From SFHK01 sp045538305 (lineage in GTDB: Bacteria; Bacillota; Clostridia; Christensenellales; Aristaeellaceae): 46,734 nt of DNA. The position numbers and the translations under genes are program-made. This document shows, one piece after another, positions 8,102 through 15,818 of the stretch (its first letter is position 1; each line of letters begins with the position of its first letter). The stretch spans positions 1 to 46,734 of the forward strand of contig JAZSRC010000049.1 in the NCBI GenBank assembly GCA_045538305.1, read 5' to 3'. Below the pieces are notes generated by a model, which searched no databases, was not told where the DNA came from, and saw only the letters and a list, made by a program, of their open reading frames with translations.

Positions 8102-8977
8102 CTATTCCTTTGCCGAAGAGATCTCATTATACAGTGTAAATCCGAGAATCAAAAGCCCGCCGAAAATCTGCCACATGGAAATCGGTTCCCTAAGAACAAT
8201 CACTGAAACCATCACTGCGATCAACGGATCGATGTAGCTTAAGATCGCGGTTTTCTGCCCCGTAAGATCCTTGAGTGCCGTAAAGTACATACAATACGCA
8301 ACGCCCGAATGCACGACGCCAATTGCGATCAGAAACGCCCATCCGGTTGTGTCAAGAAGTTCAAAATGAAAGGCGCCGGAAAAACACACGTAGATCAACA
8401 GCACAGCGCTTGCGGATGCAAACTGCAGAAACGTTCTCTGAATTCCGCCGACCTTTCGAATGGACTTGTTGAGGAATATAACAAGCGCATACAGGCACGC
8501 GGCGCCAAGGCCAAACAGAATACCGATAAGATGGCTGCTGCCCTCGGAAAGGTCGCCCGTACCGGTAATGAGCGCAAGTCCCAAAGTGGAAAACGCAAAG
8601 CATAAAATCTGCCGAAGCGTCATTTTCTCCTTAAACAGGATGGGACAGGCAAGAGTTACAATCACAGGCGCAAAATAGTAGCTCAGCGTTGCGACGGACA
8701 CAGTTGTATAGTTATAAGCTTCAAACAGAAGAATCCAGTTCATGCCCATCGCCGCGCCCGACAGCACCAGCAGAGGAAGCTCCTTTTTAAAGGCTGCAAA
8801 CTGAATTTTCTGACCGCTGATCAGAAAGTACAGTCCAATCAGCACAGACGCCAGCACGGCGCGGCACAGAGCAATCTCGCCCGAAGGCAACCCGATCTTC
8901 TTTACAAACAAACCGATGGTTCCGAAAATCATCATCGATAAAACCATCAAAAGACGTGCGCGGTTTCCTTTATTCAT
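8102..8977 (-). CDS. EamA/DMT-family transporter
   Basis: A 291-aa polytopic membrane protein with about ten hydrophobic helices arranged as two EamA halves, the architecture of the drug/metabolite transporter superfamily (RhaT/YdcZ-like exporters). Seen: MNKGNRARLLMVLSMMIFGTIGLFVKK at the start, where a positive N-terminus precedes helix 1; a conserved proline/glutamate pattern ILREPISMWQIFGGLLILGF in the last two helices; and the helix pair MNWILLFEAYNY in the first half. Substrate is unknown; export of amino acids or metabolites is typical of the family. It is the last gene of the tlpA operon, 17 bp after the uridine kinase gene, and ends just before the shared terminator. Confidence 0.88.
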   Translation of the reverse strand: MNKGNRARLLMVLSMMIFGTIGLFVKKIGLPSGEIALCRAVLASVLIGLYFLISGQKIQFAAFKKELPLLVLSGAAMGMNWILLFEAYNYTTVSVATLSYYFAPVIVTLACPILFKEKMTLRQILCFAFSTLGLALITGTGDLSEGSSHLIGILFGLGAACLYALVIFLNKSIRKVGGIQRTFLQFASASAVLLIYVCFSGAFHFELLDTTGWAFLIAIGVVHSGVAYCMYFTALKDLTGQKTAILSYIDPLIAVMVSVIVLREPISMWQIFGGLLILGFTLYNEISSAKE

Positions 8978-8994
8978 TCGTTATCACCAAAGGC

Positions 8995-9609
8995 TCAGCC
9001 TTTCACCTGTCCGGCATTGATATAGAACGCAAGAATGTCGCTGATTTTCGCGTTCTTTCCGCCGCCTGCCACAATCAGATCGGCATAATCAATATAGTTG
9101 CGGATATACTTCTCATACATGGGTTTGACCGTGGACAGATACTGCTCCGCTATGCCGTTAATCTCGCGCTCCCTTTCATTGATATCGCGGCATACGCGGC
9201 GCAAAAGGCAAATGTCCGGATCCACACGGATAAACACCTTGAAATCCATAAGATCTCTGAGTCTTTCATCATAAAACGCATGAATGCCCTCAATAATCAG
9301 CGTATCTGCAGGCTCAATAAACTCATCCTTGATATCGGCGCGGCGATGCTGACCATAATCATATGCCTTTTTCGTAATTGCCTGCCCTGACCGAAGCTTT
9401 TTCACATCGTACAAAAGCTCGTCATGCTCAAAAACGCCGGGCTCGTCATAATTGATCCTCGCCCGCTCCTCAAACGGCAAATATGCGTGGTCGCGATAAT
9501 ACGCATCCTGATTGATCAGAATCGTACGCGCACTGATCTTCTGTTTCAGTTCCTTTGCAAGCGTGGATTTTCCGCTGCCGCTTGCGCCGCAAATGCCAAT
9601 TATCAGCAT
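8995..9609 (-). CDS. udk: Uridine kinase family P-loop kinase
   Basis: A 204-aa soluble kinase that phosphorylates uridine or cytidine, in pyrimidine salvage. The Walker A GASGSGKST (about residues 8-16) is at the N-terminus, followed by the family blocks NQDAYYRD, INYDEPGVFEHDEL and a YDYGQHRR segment that binds the nucleoside, then IIEGIHAFYDERLRDLMD. The length is near that of E. coli Udk (213 aa). The ATG overlaps the end of the upstream polyferredoxin gene by 7 bp. Its presence in a redox operon is unexplained. Phosphoribulokinase-like paralogs share the fold, but the YDYxxH motif favours uridine kinase. Confidence 0.88.
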   Translation of the reverse strand: MLIIGICGASGSGKSTLAKELKQKISARTILINQDAYYRDHAYLPFEERARINYDEPGVFEHDELLYDVKKLRSGQAITKKAYDYGQHRRADIKDEFIEPADTLIIEGIHAFYDERLRDLMDFKVFIRVDPDICLLRRVCRDINEREREINGIAEQYLSTVKPMYEKYIRNYIDYADLIVAGGGKNAKISDILAFYINAGQVKG

Positions 9610-10685
9610 TCCTTTATGCCTCCTTTATCTTTTGAACCCGTCTTTCCTTTGCCTATATGCGCCCGGCGCTTTCGGATGGAAGACGTAAACGGCGTATCAT
9701 ACGCAAGCGCGCGCTTCGGACATGCACGGATGCAGTCTCCGCAGCGAATACATTCTGCCGCATTGGGCGTCTTTTCAGGATCAATGCTCATTTTGCACAC
9801 CCGTTTGCACATACCGCAATGTACGCATGCATCCCGGTCTACCTTCATTCTAACAAGGGCAACCCTTGAAAACAAGCTGTATACTGCGCCAAGCGGGCAG
9901 ACGTACTTACAAAATGGCCGGTATATATATACGCTCAGAAACAGAAACGCGCACAAAAGGCCAACCTTCCAGTAAAACAGTGCGCCAACTTTCATGGATT
10001 CACCGGCATAATCGGTTTCTGCCGGAGTTTTATTCATGAAAGGCGCCTGAACGCCGCCCGGCGCGAGCGCTGCGCCAATGCCCGGATTACCGGCCGGCGT
10101 CAGCAGCTGTCCCTGTCCGACAACCGGTACCGCCGCATTCGCCTCTCCTCCGCCTGAGAACTCTTCATTTCCCGGAACCAGCGCAAGCGCGCCCATCAGC
10201 GTTCCTGACGGGCATATATACTTGCAAAATGCCGGCGTTCCCGTTTTATACGTGGTCATCGTAATGGGTAGTATTCCGACAAACACAATCAATATGGCAT
10301 ATTTTAGATATACAAGCAACTTATGAAACGGAAGGCTTTTCCGCTTTGCAAAAAACGGTATTTTATAAAAGACATCCTGAACCAGACCGAACGGGCACAA
10401 AAACCCGCAAATCATCCGTCCAAGCACGGAGCCGAAAAAGATCAGTGCGCCAACGACAAAAAAGGAAAAATCAAACTTCCATCCGGTAATAACGCCCTGC
10501 AGCGCGCCAATCGGGCACGAGCCGACAGCGCCCGGGCAGGAATAGCAGTTCAATCCCGGAAGGCATATCTTTTTAAGCTCTCCTTTATATATCTGCCTTT
10601 TATAAAATCCGTACACAAAGCCGTTGGAAAGAGCCGTCCAAAGCACTTGTACAAGCCATCTGAAGCTTCTTTTCTTCCTAGCCAA
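9603..10685 (-). CDS. Membrane-bound polyferredoxin (NapH/CcoG-like 4Fe-4S protein)
   Basis: A 360-aa integral membrane iron-sulfur protein. It contains about five hydrophobic segments, three CxxxCP motifs typical of the NapH/NosR/CcoG group (CGFLCPFG, CKYICPSG, CKYVCPLG), an N-terminal CYSCPGAVGSCPIGA motif, and two classical ferredoxin motifs near the C-terminus (CVHCGMCKRVC and CIRCGDCIRACP). A Gly/Ala/Pro-rich insert lies between the second and third hydrophobic regions. The start is taken as TTG at 10685, inside the end of the small CXXC gene, with ATGGAG about 10 nt upstream. Such proteins move electrons across or along the membrane. Inferred role: reducing the CXXC peptide and TlpA-like partner encoded just upstream. 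Confidence 0.87.
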   Translation of the reverse strand: MARKKRSFRWLVQVLWTALSNGFVYGFYKRQIYKGELKKICLPGLNCYSCPGAVGSCPIGALQGVITGWKFDFSFFVVGALIFFGSVLGRMICGFLCPFGLVQDVFYKIPFFAKRKSLPFHKLLVYLKYAILIVFVGILPITMTTYKTGTPAFCKYICPSGTLMGALALVPGNEEFSGGGEANAAVPVVGQGQLLTPAGNPGIGAALAPGGVQAPFMNKTPAETDYAGESMKVGALFYWKVGLLCAFLFLSVYIYRPFCKYVCPLGAVYSLFSRVALVRMKVDRDACVHCGMCKRVCKMSIDPEKTPNAAECIRCGDCIRACPKRALAYDTPFTSSIRKRRAHIGKGKTGSKDKGGIKEC

Positions 10686-10815
10686 TGCCTATGCACTCCA
10701 TGCAGATCATCACTGCTTTTTTGTAATACTCATCAATTTCGCCCCGGTGCGCGCCGTAAGCCATAAACAAAGCCGATACGGCAATTAAAACCAGCGCAGC
10801 GGTAAATCTTTTCAT
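10678..10815 (-). CDS. Small CXXC-motif protein (CD1871A-like)
   Basis: A 45-aa protein. It has a positive start (MKRF), one hydrophobic helix at residues 5-20 and a C-terminal CMECIGIG, giving a single CXXC pair (C38, C41) placed just after the membrane. The ATG overlaps the tlpA-like stop (ATGA), and its stop lies within the start of the polyferredoxin gene, so all three are translationally coupled. It closely resembles the clostridial family I know as CD1871A CXXC motif-containing proteins, which usually sit beside a TlpA protein and a 4Fe-4S membrane protein. The function is not established; a membrane-tethered dithiol relay is an inference. It is shorter than common gene-calling limits. 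Confidence 0.88.
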   Translation of the reverse strand: MKRFTAALVLIAVSALFMAYGAHRGEIDEYYKKAVMICMECIGIG

Positions 10816-11681
10816 TCTGCCAGCAGCTCCTCAAGCAGCTGCGCCCAGCCGGCATAGTCCATAGAGCCTACATACTTGTAAATAACCCTTCCGGTATCGT
10901 CCAGCATATAGGTAGTGGGCACATACTGCATGTCGTAAAACAGCAATTCTGACAGATCGCCGTTTATATACAGGTGGCGGTAGTCGGCGCCGGTTTCATC
11001 AATCAGGCTCTTTGCGTACGCAGCATCCTGACCTTCATATACGTCCGTCACAACGCCCACAATCGAAACGCCCTTTTCGGCATAATCCTTAGCAAGCTTT
11101 CCGATATCCGGAAGTTCCTGAAGGCACGGTCCGCAATAGGTCGCCCAGGCATTCACCATCGTAAGCCTGCTGCCCCAGAAAACATCCTTGGCATTCATGG
11201 TCTGATCGTTCATATCGACAACCGTAAAATCCCACGATTCGTCGCGGGTTACGAAGTGGACAATGTTTTCAATATTCGCCAGCGATTCAATTGCCGTATC
11301 GTAGGCATGTCCTCCTGCCTGAGCCTGCGTAAACAGCTCGATCACATAGCCCTCATGCTCCTTTGACCAGGTAACATTGTCAAAGTCTGCCGGCGCATAC
11401 TCCGTATCGCGAAGGCGCACCGATACGGCAAACAGCGGAACGTCTGCGCCATCCTCCACATATCGGAACATCATCGCGCCATAATCGGAGTCCTCATCGA
11501 CATAAAAGGCGATTCTTCCGTCAAGCAGCATGTCCTGCCATCCGGTATCGATCTGAAACAAGAGCGAATGCATGGACAGTTTCGTATAATAGTAATACTC
11601 TCCGGTTGGCGCTGCAAACGCGCTGAACGCGCAGGTAAGCATGAGCAAAAGCGCTAAAAGGATTGGAAGGCGTTTTTTCAT
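10812..11681 (-). CDS. TlpA/ResA-like extracytoplasmic thioredoxin
   Basis: A 289-aa secreted or membrane-anchored protein. Residues 1-23 form a signal peptide (KKR, hydrophobic core, AFA-AP cleavage-like site). There follows a domain of about 120 residues I do not recognise (25-145), then a TlpA/AlkD-type thioredoxin domain with WATYCGPCLQELP (redox cysteines C183 and C186) and VPTTYMLDDTGRVIYKYVG carrying the cis-proline segment. The family carries out thiol-disulfide exchange outside the membrane. The ATG has AGAGGAG upstream. It leads an operon with the CXXC peptide and polyferredoxin genes, which suggests electrons come from the cytoplasm through the membrane iron-sulfur protein. Confidence 0.88.
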   Translation of the reverse strand: MKKRLPILLALLLMLTCAFSAFAAPTGEYYYYTKLSMHSLLFQIDTGWQDMLLDGRIAFYVDEDSDYGAMMFRYVEDGADVPLFAVSVRLRDTEYAPADFDNVTWSKEHEGYVIELFTQAQAGGHAYDTAIESLANIENIVHFVTRDESWDFTVVDMNDQTMNAKDVFWGSRLTMVNAWATYCGPCLQELPDIGKLAKDYAEKGVSIVGVVTDVYEGQDAAYAKSLIDETGADYRHLYINGDLSELLFYDMQYVPTTYMLDDTGRVIYKYVGSMDYAGWAQLLEELLAE

Positions 11682-11708
11682 ATTACAAAATCTCCTCTGT
11701 TTTTTATC

Positions 11709-11737
11709 ATCATACCATAAGCAAACAGCGCTTTCAA
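11709..11737 (-). promoter_or_regulatory. Sigma-A promoter of the tlpA-like operon
   Basis: On the minus strand TTGAAA (11732-11737), exactly 17 bp, then TATGAT (11709-11714). The tlpA-like ATG lies about 28 bp further downstream. Confidence 0.75.
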
Positions 11738-11761
11738 TAGCGGAAGAAAATTTCTGCGCGG

Positions 11762-11779
11762 CTGTCAGAGCCCTGACAG
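11762..11779 (-). terminator. Weak hairpin overlapping the spoIIP stop codon
   Basis: A 7-bp stem (CTGTCAG/CTGACAG, 4-nt loop) that includes the spoIIP stop codon. No immediate U-run follows; a short ATTTTC lies about 9 nt later. It may give only partial termination before the tlpA-like promoter. Confidence 0.3.
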
Positions 11780-12634
11780 CACCTCTTCGAGCGCATCCGC
11801 CAAATACGGCATGGCGTTCAGCGCCTGCTGAAGACTGTTTTCGTTATGACCCACTTCAACCAGCAGCGCTTTATCGGAAATATGCTGATTGTACCTTCCG
11901 TCCTTCACCATTACGGGGCGGCATATGCCCTCAAGCGCTTCATTCAGCGCGCCCGTCAGCAGCGTAGCCAGCTCGTAGTTTTCACGGTAATACGGTTTTT
12001 CCATAAAGCCTTCGCCGTTTCCCACAAGAAACATCAGCCGTGCCGTATCCACGTCCTCCGTCTTCAGGCTGAACGGCTTTCCGCTCCCGTTCTCATGATA
12101 AGCGTCCCTATGCATATCGATATACACGTCAATTTTCCCAGTGTAGCCCTCCAGGGTTTCAAGGGAACGGGTATAGGCGGTGGACAAATCATTTTTTTCA
12201 TGATCCGTCGTATCGTGAATGACGGTAAAGCCTTTGTCCGTCAACAGCTCGCTGAGCGCTTCCCCCACCCGAACGATATTGTACAGGTTATCCTTCGTGC
12301 GCCATAAAGAGGTTTCCACATATTCGTTGTTCTCTTCCTGGCAATACGCCTCATGCGTATGGGTATGGTAGATCAAAATCCGTATATCCTTTTTGGGCTG
12401 TTCAATCACTTCCGCCCACATAGAGTATCCGTCCGGCTCCCGGAACACGGCAGAAGCGGAGACGTCCGCCGCCTCCGCTTCCATATACACATAGCCCGGA
12501 AAATCATTATTCGTCGGATTCTCTTCCGGCGCGTCAGAGCCGTTTGCCAGAAACACAACTAATGCGATCAGAAGCACCAATGCAATCAACACATACGCAA
12601 TGTGCGACGCCCGCACCACATGAAGACGAACCAT
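11765..12634 (-). CDS. spoIIP: Stage II sporulation protein P (SpoIIP)
   Basis: A 289-aa protein with one N-terminal membrane helix (about residues 10-31) and an extracytoplasmic SpoIIP domain, an amidase/endopeptidase that degrades septal peptidoglycan during engulfment together with SpoIID and SpoIIM. Seen: the IYHTHTHEAY block around residue 107, a conserved glutamate-rich NNEYVETS, YIDMHRDAY in the middle, and LLVEVGHNENS near the C-terminus, which supply the zinc-binding His/Glu set. It is shorter than B. subtilis SpoIIP (401 aa), mainly in the linker. The start is an ATG preceded by GGGGGGAT. An AATACAAT at 12664-12671 resembles a sigma-E -10 box, but no good -35 is visible. It stands after recN, where B. 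subtilis has spoIVB. Confidence 0.92.
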   Translation of the reverse strand: MVRLHVVRASHIAYVLIALVLLIALVVFLANGSDAPEENPTNNDFPGYVYMEAEAADVSASAVFREPDGYSMWAEVIEQPKKDIRILIYHTHTHEAYCQEENNEYVETSLWRTKDNLYNIVRVGEALSELLTDKGFTVIHDTTDHEKNDLSTAYTRSLETLEGYTGKIDVYIDMHRDAYHENGSGKPFSLKTEDVDTARLMFLVGNGEGFMEKPYYRENYELATLLTGALNEALEGICRPVMVKDGRYNQHISDKALLVEVGHNENSLQQALNAMPYLADALEEVLSGL

Positions 12635-12697
12635 TCAATCCCCCCGTTTTTCATACCTGCTTCATTGTATTCGGGAAAGATTGTATTTAAGAACCGT

Positions 12698-14401
12698 TTA
12701 TCGATCGAACCGCTGCTTCTTAAGCGTCTTGGCTGCCGCGAGCATATTCATTGCATGCCTGCGTCCGCTTTCATCCTCGTCGGCGCCGCCCACAAGTCTG
12801 GCAATCTCCATCATCCGTCCTTCGTCCGTAAGCTTTCTGACGGAAGAACCCGTATGATCACCCGAGACTGTTTTTTCCACCAGAAAATGATGATCGCCAA
12901 GCGCGGCAATCTGTGCCAGATGTGTTACGGCAATCACCTGCCGGTTTTTACCCAGCATACACATTTTTTCGCCCACCGTCTGCGCCATCCGGCCGGATAT
13001 ACCCGTATCGATCTCGTCGAAGATCATCGTATCCACGCCTTCGTTTTCGGCGGAAATGGCCTTCATCGCCAGCATGATGCGCGAAAGTTCGCCGCCGGAG
13101 GCGATTGACGCCAGCGGCTTCATCGGCTCGCCGGGATTGGGCGAAATGATAAATTCCACATCGTCCGCTCCGTCTGCAAGGGGCGCTTTTCTGGCCGTTA
13201 CGCGAGCGCTAAAGCGCGTTCGGCCCATGCCAAGATCCTGCAGCTGTTCGATCACACGCTCAGAAAGCGCTTTGCCAGCCATTTCTCTGGCCTGTGTAAG
13301 CAAACATGCCGCCTTCAGAAGTTTGTCTTCCTCAGCCTTTACAAGCGCCTTCAGTTCCTCGCGCAATTCGTCCGCGCCGGAAAGTGCCTTCAGTTCCTCT
13401 TCGGCTTTTTTGCCGTACTCGATTACATCCGAAAGCTCCGGTCCATACTTTCGCTTCAGCCGTTTGATCAGGTCCAGTCTGTCCTGCACGCGCTCCGCTT
13501 CCTGAGGATCAAACGATGTTTCCTCGGACGCATCCTGAAGCTCGTACCCAATATCCGAAACCGCGTAGTACAGTTCCTCCAGCCTTTCCGCCATTTTCAG
13601 ATACCTGTCGTTAATATCCGAAATGGATTTCATGGCGTCAAGCGCTTTTTTTAGGCTTTCCTGCGCGCTTATGCTTTTTCCCCCAAGGTACACGCGTTCA
13701 TACGCTATGCGCAGATGCGTAGAAATCTTTTCCGCATTCTCATAAATGCGGTTTTTCTTATCAAGCGCTTCTTCCTCGTCCGCCTTAAGCTTTGCAGAAG
13801 CAATCTCCTTGTGCTGAAAGGACAGCGAGTCGAACCTTCGGGCGCGCTCCGCTTCGTCCATATTGATTTTGTTCAGCCTGTTCCGGGCGTCCGTATAGGC
13901 TTGATACGCGCTCGATACAGCTTCCTTAAACGGCGCGATATCATTGCCGGCAAACGAATCCAGAAACATCAGGTGCTGCCCCGCGTCCATCAGCGCCTGA
14001 TGCTCATGCTGGCCGTGTATATCTACAAGAAATGCAGTAAAGGTTTTAATCTGCGAAAGCAAAAGCATCGCGCTGTTTACACGGCAAACGTTTCTTCCAC
14101 TTCTGGTAATCTCGCGTGAAACCTCCGCAAGACCATCCTGGGTATCCACACCAAGCTCTTCCAGATACCTGATCGCGTTTTCATTTCCTGCAATATCAAA
14201 AAGCGCCCGTACACTTGCTTTCTCTTCGCCGGTACGGATCAAATCCCGGTCCGCACGTCCGCCAAGCGCCAGATTTACACAGTCGACAACAATCGATTTA
14301 CCTGCGCCTGTTTCACCCGTAAGCACATTCAGCCCCCGGCCAAATTCAATCCGGAGGCTGTCAATGAGCGCAATATTCTTAATATTCAATTCCAACAGCA
14401 T
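12698..14401 (-). CDS. recN: DNA repair protein RecN
   Basis: A 567-aa SMC-like ATPase that acts early in double-strand break repair. The N-terminal ATPase half has Walker A GETGAGKS (residues 29-36). Residues of about 150-370 form two long coiled-coil arms rich in Glu, Lys and Ala. The C-terminal half carries the LASIASGGELSRIMLA signature and Walker B MIFDEIDTGISG, then VTHLAQIAALGDHH. Length is typical (about 560 aa). The ATG gives a terminal MLLELNIKNIALID, the normal RecN opening. It lies 29 bp downstream of argR, as in many Firmicutes. Confidence 0.97.
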   Translation of the reverse strand: MLLELNIKNIALIDSLRIEFGRGLNVLTGETGAGKSIVVDCVNLALGGRADRDLIRTGEEKASVRALFDIAGNENAIRYLEELGVDTQDGLAEVSREITRSGRNVCRVNSAMLLLSQIKTFTAFLVDIHGQHEHQALMDAGQHLMFLDSFAGNDIAPFKEAVSSAYQAYTDARNRLNKINMDEAERARRFDSLSFQHKEIASAKLKADEEEALDKKNRIYENAEKISTHLRIAYERVYLGGKSISAQESLKKALDAMKSISDINDRYLKMAERLEELYYAVSDIGYELQDASEETSFDPQEAERVQDRLDLIKRLKRKYGPELSDVIEYGKKAEEELKALSGADELREELKALVKAEEDKLLKAACLLTQAREMAGKALSERVIEQLQDLGMGRTRFSARVTARKAPLADGADDVEFIISPNPGEPMKPLASIASGGELSRIMLAMKAISAENEGVDTMIFDEIDTGISGRMAQTVGEKMCMLGKNRQVIAVTHLAQIAALGDHHFLVEKTVSGDHTGSSVRKLTDEGRMMEIARLVGGADEDESGRRHAMNMLAAAKTLKKQRFDR

Positions 14402-14430
14402 GTCTACTTCGCTTCTTACTCTGTGTACTT

Positions 14431-14889
14431 TTAGATTCTGTTGCCGATCAGCTCACGGAAGCGGCCGATCACCTCGTCCACGTCTTCGACATTCTTAATG
14501 ATAACAAGAATCGTATTGTCGCCTGCAATCGTTCCGATGATTTCCGGCCATTTAAGGCTGTCAATTGCCTCCGCTGCAGACGGCGCAGACGCAGACAGGG
14601 TTTTCAGCACAATCAGGTTGCCTGCTCCCGCAATCGACATTACCGACTCCGAAAAAATGCGGATAAACCTGTCGTTTATACCCTTTTCCGCGCGTTCCGC
14701 AGTTGCATAGCGATAAGCGCCGTCCTCAGAAAGCACCTTCAGAAGGCGCAGCTCCTTTATATCACGCGATACCGTGGCCTGCGTTACATTTACACCGTGC
14801 TGGCGAAGCTCCTCGGCAAGCTCCTCCTGCGTTTCAATGTTCTTTGACTCAATTATCTCAAGAATCAGGGCGTGTCTCATCGTCTTCAT
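14431..14889 (-). CDS. argR: Arginine repressor ArgR/AhrC
   Basis: A 152-aa hexameric transcription factor that senses L-arginine. The winged helix-turn-helix at residues 1-70 includes ETQEELAEELRQHG and VTQATVSRDIKELRL. The C-terminal oligomerisation and arginine-binding domain ends in GTIAGDNTILVIIKN, where family members carry GTIAGDDTILVI: the second acidic residue of the arginine-binding DD pair is Asn here (D-N), a change seen in some relatives. GGAGG precedes the ATG by 9 nt. It sits in the usual place between tlyA and recN, with its own promoter in the 122-bp gap. Confidence 0.95.
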   Translation of the reverse strand: MKTMRHALILEIIESKNIETQEELAEELRQHGVNVTQATVSRDIKELRLLKVLSEDGAYRYATAERAEKGINDRFIRIFSESVMSIAGAGNLIVLKTLSASAPSAAEAIDSLKWPEIIGTIAGDNTILVIIKNVEDVDEVIGRFRELIGNRI

Positions 14890-14971
14890 TTAAGTACGCC
14901 TCCATATATAAGTGGGAACCCACAAAAACTTTCGCTTACGATATAAAACCGACCAAAGCCTTTTTATATAT

Positions 14972-14999
14972 TGTATACCACGAATGCGTTTACAAACAA
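14972..14999 (-). promoter_or_regulatory. Probable sigma-A promoter for argR-recN
   Basis: Minus-strand TTGTTT (14994-14999) and TATACA (14972-14977), 16-bp spacer; TACAAT at 14970-14975 gives an 18-bp alternative. It lies in the only sizeable gap of this gene cluster. No clear ARG box could be fixed by eye. Confidence 0.5.
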
Positions 15000-15011
15000 G
15001 AACTTGCCTCA

Positions 15012-15818
15012 TTATTTAATAAATTTGTCATATGCATGGTTAATCACGTCATTGATCGTATCAAAATCGAAAGATTGCGCGGCGTTCGTCGTATTTCGCA
15101 AAAGCAGCAAAAACTCAATATTGCCCTCAGGCCCGCGAATCGGCGAAAAATCCAAGCCTTCGATCGTCCAGCCGCGAGAAAGCACATATCGGCAGATATC
15201 GGTAACGACGTTAATATGCACATTTTTGTCCCGCACAACGCCCTTTTCACCGACGTCCTCCTTCGCCGCCTCAAACTGCGGCTTGATCAGCGCGACAAAC
15301 AGCGCGTTTTCCCGAAGTACGGAAAAAATCGCCGGCAGAACAGCCTTAAGCGATATAAAGGAAACGTCAGTTGCGCCGAAAGACGGCTGCTCATCAAACA
15401 TATCAGCGTCTATGAATCTGGCGTTTGTGCGTTCCATACAGGTCACGCGCGGATTGCTTCGAAGCCGCCAGTCCAGAAGGTTATAGCCGACATCTATGGA
15501 ATACACGCGCCTTGCGCCTTCACGGAGCATTACATCGGTAAAACCGCCTGTGGACGCGCCCACATCCATACAGACAAGGTCTGAAAGCACAAGCGAAAAC
15601 CCTTCCACGGCGCGTTTGAGTTTTTGGGCGCCCCGGCTTACAAAGGGATCTGTTTCCCCCTTAATCACAAGGTTTGCATCCTTTTTTACCATTTCCGAGG
15701 GCTTCATGATTTTATTGGTGCCATTCAGCACGCGGCCCTCCATTACCAGCGCCCGCGCAATTTCAATTGTAGGCGCAAGTCCCATTATCACAAGTCTTTC
15801 ATCAGCGCGAAGCGGCAT
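15012..15818 (-). CDS. tlyA: TlyA family rRNA 2'-O-methyltransferase
   Basis: A 268-aa protein with an N-terminal S4 RNA-binding domain (residues 1-60, RADERLVIMGLAPTIEIARA) and a C-terminal FtsJ-like methyltransferase. The SAM-binding motif is CMDVGASTGGFTDVML (about residues 82-97), followed by YSIDVGYNLLDWRL, DVSFISLKAVLP and LIKPQFEA. TlyA enzymes methylate cytidines in 16S and 23S rRNA; the haemolysin name is historical. The ATG at 15818 is preferred over one 15 nt upstream because GAGGAGG lies 7 nt before it. It overlaps the end of dxs by 17 bp, which suggests translational coupling. Confidence 0.93.
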   Translation of the reverse strand: MPLRADERLVIMGLAPTIEIARALVMEGRVLNGTNKIMKPSEMVKKDANLVIKGETDPFVSRGAQKLKRAVEGFSLVLSDLVCMDVGASTGGFTDVMLREGARRVYSIDVGYNLLDWRLRSNPRVTCMERTNARFIDADMFDEQPSFGATDVSFISLKAVLPAIFSVLRENALFVALIKPQFEAAKEDVGEKGVVRDKNVHINVVTDICRYVLSRGWTIEGLDFSPIRGPEGNIEFLLLLRNTTNAAQSFDFDTINDVINHAYDKFIK

